Assembly (NCBI GenBank): GCA_014529385.2
Contig: CM043965.1
Span: 16,877,912 to 16,941,911 of the forward strand
Direction: 5' to 3'
Length of the DNA stretch: 64,000 bases
Source of the DNA: Adiantum capillus-veneris
Lineage: Eukaryota > Streptophyta > Polypodiopsida > Polypodiales > Pteridaceae
In this document: positions 57,216-64,000 of the stretch, in pieces
Layout of the letters: every line of letters starts with the position of its first letter
Numbering within the stretch: position 1 is the stretch's first letter
The notes under the pieces: generated by a model
What the model saw: the letters and a program-made list of their open reading frames with translations, nothing else
Databases searched by the model: none
Told to the model about the DNA's origin: nothing
Program-made: the position numbers and the translations under genes

Positions 57216-57844
57216 CGGCTATCACTATAAGCAGGTGACTGTATTGGCCCAACAAAGTCTATACCCCATTTTGAAAAAGCTCTAGCCCCCATCATTGGTC
57301 TTAAAGGCATGCTATCTACACGGGTTGGCATTTTAGCTCTTTGACATGCATCACACCTTCGAACATATTCCTTGGCATCTGAAAAAAGTGTTGGCCACCA
57401 TATGCTTGCCATTAAGATTGCTCTTGCGGTAGTTTCACTAGAAAAGTGACCTCCAGCTAATCCAACATGTTCTTGTTCTATAATGGGAATACATTCCTAT
57501 TCATTTTCACAAACACGCAAATGTTGATCCTTTCCTCTTCGATATAATTGATTTCCAATAAGAGCATAGTCTCTTGCTTCAGTTTCAATTGCTCTTTGGC
57601 GGCGTTTACTCATATCCTCAAGAAATGTTTGGTTTGATAAGTAAGTAGCTAAATAGTTACTCCACTTAGGAACAAGTGATATTCGGAACAATGTTATATG
57701 AGGTATGGGTGCATGTTTCTGACATTGAGGAAATTTTTTCCTTCCAGTTAGTAATTGGTACATATACAATTGCTCAATTAATCCTATTGTAATAGGAAGT
57801 GGTATTTGTGAATCCACTTGAACTATGGTCATCAATGATACCAT
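57216..57844 (-). pseudogene. G2 integrase N-terminal zinc domain and core start
   Basis: EHVGLAGGHFSSETTARAIL ... CDACQRAK is the HHCC zinc domain. KWGIDFVGPI carries the first catalytic Asp at about 57250. The upstream linker (RYALIGNQLYRRGKDQHLRVC-like) connects to RNase H. It is cut by the insertion at about 57215. Confidence 0.88.
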
Positions 57845-57847
57845 ATT

Positions 57848-58430
57848 TTATGACCATCGAGGTATCATTTCCACGGAGAACAGATATGCATCTGGTAGAT
57901 CATCATCTACTCCATTTGGTGGTTCTCCTGAAACAATCCTTGACAAACGATCTGCTCTTTGATTAGTGGTGCCCTTTTTTACAACTAGTATAGCGAAATC
58001 AAATTCCAAAAGAATGATGAACCATCTCACTATTCTTCCTGTGTTGCATGGATTGTTGACCAAGTACAATAAGGCTTGGTGGTCCACAAAGAACACAAAT
58101 TTGTTAGATAATAGGTAGTGTCTATACTTTTTTACGACATAGATTATTCCTAATTTTTCCCTTTTGGTGGTTGTATAGTTCTTCTCTGCCATATTTAACT
58201 ATCTACTAGCATAAGAAATAGGAAAATAAATTTTCCTATCTCTTGGTTGAGCTAATATACACCCAATGGAAAAATTGGAAGCATCTATATGTATGTGGAA
58301 TATCTTATTCCAATCTGGTGCTTTCAATATTGGAGCTGAAGTGAGAGCTTTCTTAAGCTTCATGAAGGATTCTTCACACTCATCAGTCCATTCAAAGAGT
58401 GTAATCAAGTTGTACATGGGGTTTGCAATT
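57848..58430 (-). pseudogene. G2 RNase H
   Basis: FHIHIDASNFSIGCILAQ (first Asp), TTTKREKLGIIYVVKKYRHYL (Glu-region), FVDHQALLYLVN (Asp) and RADRLSRI are Ty3 RNase H landmarks. Stops separate the pieces at 58199 and 57848. Confidence 0.9.
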
Positions 58431-59484
58431 ATAGCATATATGTAAATTAATCATTCGTAATATCCACAATGTCCCATGAAGGCTTGAACCCCTTTGACTA
58501 TTGTCGGTCTAGGCAAATCAGCAATCACATGAATTTTATCTATATCAGTAGCTATGCCATTTTTAGACACTATATGTCCAATAATTTTTCCTTGTCTACC
58601 CATGAATGTGCACTTTTAAGGATTTAAACAAATTCCTATAAAGTCTACATTTTTCGAATACCTTTTTGAGGTGTTCCAAATGATCAGCCCGGATTGATGA
58701 ATGTACACATAGATCATCCATATATACTTCCAAGAAATTTTGAAGGTATTTCCTAAAAGCATGGCTCATCAATCTTTGAAAGGTGGCAGGAGCATTAGTT
58801 AACCCAAAAGGCATAACCCGATAGGCAAAAATACCCCATTCAGTTGCAAAGGAAGTTTTATGTTGATCTTTGGGTCAACCAAAAGTTGATTGTATCCCAA
58901 AAATCCATCTAAAAAAATCTGTAAGCTTCTTTTCCTAAAACTCATTCTAGAAAATTCTTAGTGATTGGAAGAGAAAAAAGGTCTCTACTAGTAGCTGCAT
59001 TCACTTTCTTGAGATTGACACACACTTTTAGTTTTCCATTTTTCTTGGGTACTACCACAATTGGATACATCTAGTCTGTGTGTTCAATTTAATAAATGAA
59101 TTCGGCTTCCTTTAGCTTTTCTATCTCTTCTTTGATCTTTTTGGCAAATGTCTCATTATAAGTGTATGGCCTTTGTCTGCTCGGTTTCGCATCATCTCTC
59201 ATAGATATGGTATGTTGGAAGATTTTTGAATCGACATCTTGAGATTCTTATAGATGAAGAAAGGATATCTCAATATTATTTCTGTAATCTCAACAAAAGC
59301 TCTTCTTCTTCTTCCTTCAGGTCGTTTGCAATGTAGGCAGGTCTAGGCTCTTCTCCTAGTTCGGCCAGATCTATCCTTTTTGCGTTTTTAGGTCCTTCGT
59401 AGGATTCACCCTGTTTCGTAGTTCCCTCATAGGTTGTTCAACTATGATTTTTTGATCCACGTGGAGAGTATATTTCTTGTAATG
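58431..59484 (-). pseudogene. G2 reverse transcriptase
   Basis: KIKEEIEKLKEAEFIY, PIVVVPKKNGKLKVCVNLKK and MPFGLTNAPATFQRLM are followed by the active-site box VYMDDLCVHS (about 58700). The first catalytic Asp region (MDF.. about 58850) is in a broken frame. Upstream, YTLHVDQKIIVEQPMREL reaches 59484 and is cut by the Y LTR. CVNLK has Asn where most elements have CVDYR. Confidence 0.88.
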
Positions 59485-60416
59485 TGTTGGATGGATACGC
59501 CGCGCCGGACGTCAACACAACGATAACTCACCTAATATATAATGTCAGCTAAGGACGAAGCTCGACCCGCAGGTGCGTGGAAGCAAGCATAAGGTGTCAA
59601 CCTACACTCAACCAACTCCTAACTAATTCCTACAGAGGTCTCTACCAATTGTCTAAGTCACAGCCTTCAAGAGTGCATAAGAGGAAACTTCCTACAACGC
59701 TTTCTAGAGTCGAACACCCATCAAACAATCTCAAAACACTATAGAACTTGAAGGAGATCCTACTAATACCAATAGGTAGCTCTCCCTAAGGTCTATAAAT
59801 CAAAACCCCAACCTAAAACACCCGGTGCAAAATCACAGAGGATGTCTGGCCGAAATCTGCAGGTCTTCGTTTCCGAAATCTAAAGTGCCTAATGTGAAGT
59901 TCTACTCAATGTGAACGCGTGGATATGATGCAATGCAAAATCGGACATTGTATGCTCACCCAATCACCAGATGAAGCTCGTAAAAGGATCTCGCAAAACC
60001 GGACCATACGCGCGCAATGTAGGTGTCGGCGCGTAGCTCTCATCGGGGGCAACACACTGCACTTCTCCGCACTCGATTCCAACCACCGGTGCACATGTAG
60101 CGTCAAGATGAAGTTCACACTCTCCCTCGTAGACAGTACGCTCACTCACAGACTTCAAAACTTGTTTTTAAAAATGATAAAAGGTTTTTCATTAAGGTCA
60201 AAAAGTGGTATATATACCTTACAATTCTCAAACCCTAAAGTTCCAAATCAACCATCTACTCCATCTATCTATCAAAGCTGGGATACAATCTGGAAACTTT
60301 TGTAAGTCCCAATATTTACAAGGTGAAAAATTAGGTTTCCTCAATAAATGAATAATTACAAAAAATAATAATCTTCCGAGTAGTTAGTTGCCGTGGGGTG
60401 TGTCCAGCTTCTAACA
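59485..60416 (-). repeat. Element Y 3' LTR
   Basis: TGTTAGAAGCTGG to CCATCCAACA on the minus strand, about 932 bp, with inverted TGTT/AACA ends. The right end is fixed by the polypurine tract and the left end by the resumption of G2 coding sequence. ORFs across it (such as 59919-60305) are not genes. Confidence 0.85.
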
Positions 60417-60468
60417 CTCCCCCGCTCCTTGCTCATGTCGTCCCTGACATGGCCGCTGATCCGCTTCT

Positions 60469-63400
60469 TCATCGTATGGTTTCATGCATCTTGATCAGTG
60501 ATTCGTATCTTGCATGCAGGTTCATTATTGTTGGGCCGAAACTATCAGTGTTTATGGTGAAGAAGCCTGTGTAGAATGCTTCTTCAAAGGCCTCGAGGTG
60601 ATAGGATGGTAGAAAAATTATCCTTTGATACAGCGCATGTATCACCTCCTTGGAAGGCTGACCAGACAGATCATAAGCGCATCTGTAAGTATCTTGGAAG
60701 AAGAAGATACTGTCTATCACCTGGACTAGCTTGAATGTCTCAAGTACTGCTAAGAGGATTTTGCAGATTTTCTTCATCATGATGCACGTAAGGTCAGGTG
60801 AGCTAGTGAACAATTTGAGGGCACCCGTTAGGGTTTTCACCATGTATTGGACACTTATTCTCTCATCTGCCTTCAAGCCCGACAGCTTAGGGTAATTCAG
60901 CCAAGTGGGTTGGCTTCTTTGTAAGATCTCCTGGGCTTTCCACGTCCTGATCCTTGGTAGAGGACAAAAGCTGAGGTTGTCTTTGATGTTTTTTGGTACC
61001 TCTACCAAGTGGATTAGGTATTGTGGGTACTTTGTGAGCCAAGACTTCCTCCATTTTGGCTGAGAGTCAAAAATTAGCCTGACTCCTTCTGGTTGGGAGG
61101 TATCTGTGTTGTAGAGTGGTACGGTCGGCTCTTCTCTTATCCGCTTATTGATGATGGATGCTTCATATTTTAGCAATGGATATGGGGATATGGGAGAGAG
61201 GGTTGAAGCCATTCGTGTTTGAGGTTGCTGGCATCGATCTTCTGGATGGTCATGGACTTGAAAACCCTCTGATTCAGCTTCTTCGCCCATATTCACGAGG
61301 AGGTCATTTAATTCGGTGTTTATCCTCTCCGCCTCCTCAAGCTTTCTTTTTATACTTTCTACTTCCTCTTGCAGGGATTTTTGGTATTCTTCCATTCTTG
61401 TTTGCATGACAATAGACCCTTCTGCCATCATCAATCTTTGCTTTTTCTCTAGAGTCAGTTCCTTCTGAAGTTCTTGCATCTGTTCTTCATAGAGTTGACT
61501 TTCTGTAGTGATGTGAGTCAAGCTAGTAGCTCTGACTCTGGTCGGGGATGCCCGCAGCCTCTGGATGGTTTAATCTTTTACTTTGAGCTGGTCCTTGAGC
61601 TCAAGGACCTCATTCTCGCTGGCTTCTTGATCTATCTCCTCCTTTTCTTTGGCGTTTCTCATGGCTTCAACTTCTTTAGATTCCTCAGCCAGCTGTAGGG
61701 TCAGGTTTTCCATTTCCCTCTCGGCATCTATCAGGGATTTGCTGAGTTGCTAGCATTCCTCTTCAACTCCTTGCATTATTTTGGCTGCTGCCTGATTTTT
61801 TTCCTCCATTACCTGGCATCTTTGTAATGCCCTTGCTAGGCTGGCCCGTAGCTCCGCTTCTCTCTCTTTTTGCCTTTGGATTTGTCCTTGTAGAGATTCT
61901 ACTTCTAGCTTTATCTTTATTTCCGTGGCCTTGAGAGCTGCCATCTCACTTTCTGAAGCCATGGACTGCGCTCTTAACCCGGTTAGCTTCGTCATCACCA
62001 CATCCCAGTCATTGGAGGACAGGTGAAGATCCACTGAATCTGTGGAAATTTATTTTAGTTCCACTAGCCTGATGCCTTGCATTTGTTCTTTAGGCCCTAT
62101 GCTTGCCAAGTTGAATGCGATTGTGGCAGCCTCTTCTTTTGTGTACCCTACAACTAGCAAGTCCAAAAATGTGTTATATTCTTTGTTTGGCTTTTTCTCC
62201 TCATTCCTGGGTTTAAACTCTTCCCTTTCCAGGATTTGGTCTCTCTTGGGCTCCTCCTGGCCTTTGTGTTTGTCTTCCTCCTCTTTATCTTCTTGTGGAG
62301 GGCTGTGAGGAGGTGGTGAGGGCAGTGGGCTGGGTTTAGGGCTGGCCGGTAGAGATGTAGGCTTTCCCTTTAAATCTCTGTCTGCTTTAGTTTTTCTTTC
62401 TCTCTCTTGGCTCTCTTGTTCATCTAGTAGTTTCTACCGTATTTGCTCCACTTCCTCCTCTGTGAAAGGTACATGCGGGATATTTTTAGATGCGGCATCA
62501 AGAATCTCAAAATTTTTGATATAATCCTCGAATCTGTCCCTTTGCACTCTTCGGGATGATCCCGACATTGACTCTGGAGATGGCTTCCAGAGTTCAATCA
62601 AACCACCTTTAAGGGCTCTCTCTGCCCTGAAGCTCTCCATCAACCGCTCTAGTCTAGCCGCTTTTTGTGACCTTGTTTCTTTCACCGGCACTTGGGCAAA
62701 CTCTTTCTTTCCTTTCTTTTGCTGTGGCTGCTTATCTTGAATAGGCTCTAGCCGTCTTTTCACTCTTGTGGCAACCCTTTGTGCTCTTTGTGGCTCGTCT
62801 TCTTTGTCTTCTTTTAGCCTCAGCCAGTCGTTTTGAGATGGGGGGTCAGTCCATCTTCCTTTTGCATGTAATGCCCCATAAATCACCTTAGTGATTAGTT
62901 CTCCTGGAACAATATATGTTGGCTTCTTGTTACCCATCTTTACTAGGTTGTCATGTATATACGCTGCATAATTGATTATCTTTGGGGTGCCTTTTGTCAT
63001 TGCCCAAGTGAATGTTGTGGCAATTGCACCTGGCGGCATTTTGTACTTTTGTGGCCTCTTCGTACACATGTGGAAGTATTGGTTGTACAACTGACTCATC
63101 ACTTCCGCTCTTGGGTTCGCAATATCTTCAAAGGTGTATTTTCCTTTCTTCTCATTTTACACCTTGACCTCATCCCTTCTTTTAGTTACACTATCCCCCT
63201 TGTTGGAGAGGTCTAGTGCATCTACTACAACCTGCTCCATGATGATTATTTCTGTTTTTGGCTTGCCTTGTAGATCTGTTACTTTGGCCACTCCATCTTC
63301 TTTGATGGTTGTCACAAACTCCCAGACTCTCTTTATGTCCACCCCTGTCGGTACTGCTTCAAAGTAGTTGTGGAGATCAATCTTCTTCAAGTACCCAGCC

Positions 63401-63642
63401 ATCTTGCTTCTTACGAACTCATTGAGTTCTTGCGGCAGCATTGGTAGCTCGATCACATTCCCTTTGGTGTCTTTGAACACTTCTTGGTAGATCTTTAGGT
63501 CGTTGGACTCTAACAGATCTTCTTGGATCCAAGTGCTGGTGGGCTTTAGTATTCCTTCTGGTATGACGAAGGGTTCCACTTCTTTTAGGTAATCCTTGAT
63601 GGTCATTCTTTTCTTCTTTGCTGGTGACTTCGTGGATGCCAT
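60469..63642 (-). pseudogene. Element Y long protein (about 1,058 codons), unknown family
   Basis: One reading frame from ATG at 63642 to 60469 has no frameshift and five stops: TAA 63157-63159, TAG 62434-62436, TAA 62050-62052, TAG 61750-61752 and TAA 61570-61572. The start MASTKSPAKKKRMTIKDYL leads to a block with LPQELNEFV and TTIKEDGVAKVTDLQGK. A second block has YNQYFHMCTKRP, a Trp/Ala-rich core and PGELITKVIYGALHAKG. A charged Pro/Lys/Glu linker, a long coiled coil (about 62030-61330), PKWRKSWLTKY and a C-terminal helical block ending MHETIR follow. All conserved blocks recur in X. No catalytic motif was seen. A Gag-like or nucleic-acid-packaging role is only an inference. Confidence 0.65.
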
Positions 63643-63954
63643 AGATCCTATTGCACTCAGTAGTCCGAAGTTAGCGTTTTTTCCATATTAGCTAAGAAGC
63701 TGAGTTTTAACTATCCAAATGACTTGAAAATTGAAAATAAAGCTTAAAAGAAACTTGTGAAACTATGCATGTGCTCATAGTGAAAATATGGTCAAAATTT
63801 TCCATTTAGACATCCTACGCGTGTGATGTCTTTTTCATCAGAATTGGTTGATACTTGACATGCTGGTAGTGCATGGATTATGGAACATGGCTCTGTGCTT
63901 GGATATGGATTTGGATATCAAAAAGTGGATTTTTTTGCTGATTCAGGCTTTAGA
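63643..63954 (-). other. Element Y leader
   Basis: AT-rich, no gene recognised. The palindromes of the X leader were not seen in this short piece. Confidence 0.4.
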
Positions 63955-64000
63955 TTTCTTTACAACATAAATCATTCCCAACCCTTCTCATTCGGTGGTT
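63955..64000 (-). pseudogene. Ty3 RNase H fragment at the window edge
   Basis: The minus strand encodes TTE, stop, EGLGMIYVVKK. This aligns with TTTKREKLGIIYVVKK of G2 (about 58125-58170). It belongs to a second Ty3 copy beyond the window. Confidence 0.6.

Larger units (their letters stand above)
51060..59484 (-). mobile_element. G2: minus-strand Ty3 element, fragmented by nested insertions
   Basis: In element order: RT (59484-58430), RNase H, integrase (interrupted twice), retropepsin-like module and polypurine tract. The breaks are Y at 59485, a 2.7-kb insertion in the integrase (about 54540-57215) and a TIR transposon at 52543-53863. Gag, the normal protease and the 5' LTR lie beyond Y, outside the window. 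Confidence 0.85.
59485..64000 (-). mobile_element. Element Y: minus-strand LTR element related to X, inserted in G2
   Basis: The 3' LTR at 59485-60416 interrupts G2 coding sequence cleanly. The polypurine tract (60417-60430, AAGGAGCGGGGGAG on the minus strand) and then a single long protein gene follow. No pol gene is visible. The 5' LTR is not in the window. From about 63955 a Ty3 RNase H fragment replaces the expected leader, so Y is interrupted or truncated there. Confidence 0.75.

Noticed and set aside
59919-60305. 128-codon plus-strand ORF
   Set aside because: It lies antisense within the Y LTR and has no recognised motif.
60469-63642. Variant genetic code with TAA/TAG as Gln
   Set aside because: Stops in the hAT and kinase remnants fall at Trp and Arg positions, frameshifts are common, and paired copia copies show CAG in one copy and TAG in the other. 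Decay explains this more simply.

Overview
The window is repeat-rich eukaryotic DNA. It is almost certainly a nuclear segment from a land plant with a large genome. This is inferred from Ty1/copia and Ty3 LTR retrotransposons with plant-type tRNA-Asp primer sites, a hAT transposase remnant, long CT/GA microsatellites and nested insertions. I found no intact host gene, tRNA, rRNA or CRISPR array. The species cannot be fixed; a non-flowering vascular plant (fern, lycophyte or gymnosperm) is only a guess from protein style.

Layout. (1) 1-5669: 3' part of a Ty3-type element (A) with a broken retropepsin, a second retropepsin-like ORF with a W-V-P-K repeat tail, and a 3' LTR; no RT or integrase lies in between. 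(2) 5984-11962: complete minus-strand non-coding LTR element (LARD1) with a 5-bp target duplication. (3) 12051-17188: dead genes, namely a hAT transposase (+), a RING-like fragment (-) and a protein-kinase-like fragment (-). (4) 17189-18900: AT-rich spacer with degenerate repeats and a CT microsatellite. (5) 19045-36746: a 5'-truncated copia element (copia-2) carrying two nested insertions, a Ty3 element with two RNase H domains (G1, 19352-26791) and a second LARD-type element (LARD2, 29429-36735, + strand) of the same broad family as LARD1. (6) 36747-41174: a gag fragment, microsatellites, an orphan LTR with a primer site and gag start (Z), and a leader fragment (W). (7) 41175-about 50400: minus-strand element X, whose long protein gene is interrupted by copia-1 (42073-46016). 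(8) 51060-59484: minus-strand Ty3 element G2, broken by a 1.3-kb TIR transposon and a 2.7-kb unresolved insertion. (9) 59485-64000: element Y, a better-preserved relative of X, inserted into G2.

Three observations stand out. First, in G2 a retropepsin-like domain with a W-V-P-K repeat tail follows the integrase in the same reading frame, directly before the polypurine tract; element A carries the same module. Second, X and Y share a large minus-strand protein of about 1,000 codons, with conserved ends and a coiled-coil middle, in elements with no visible pol genes. Third, nearly all in-frame stops are TAG or TAA, and paired copia copies show CAG in one copy where the other has TAG. This fits cytosine deamination of methylated transposons better than a variant code.

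No gene in this window appears able to make its full protein as read, and no host pathway is encoded. The elements interact only by insertion: copia-2 received G1 and LARD2, X received copia-1, and G2 received Y and the TIR transposon.
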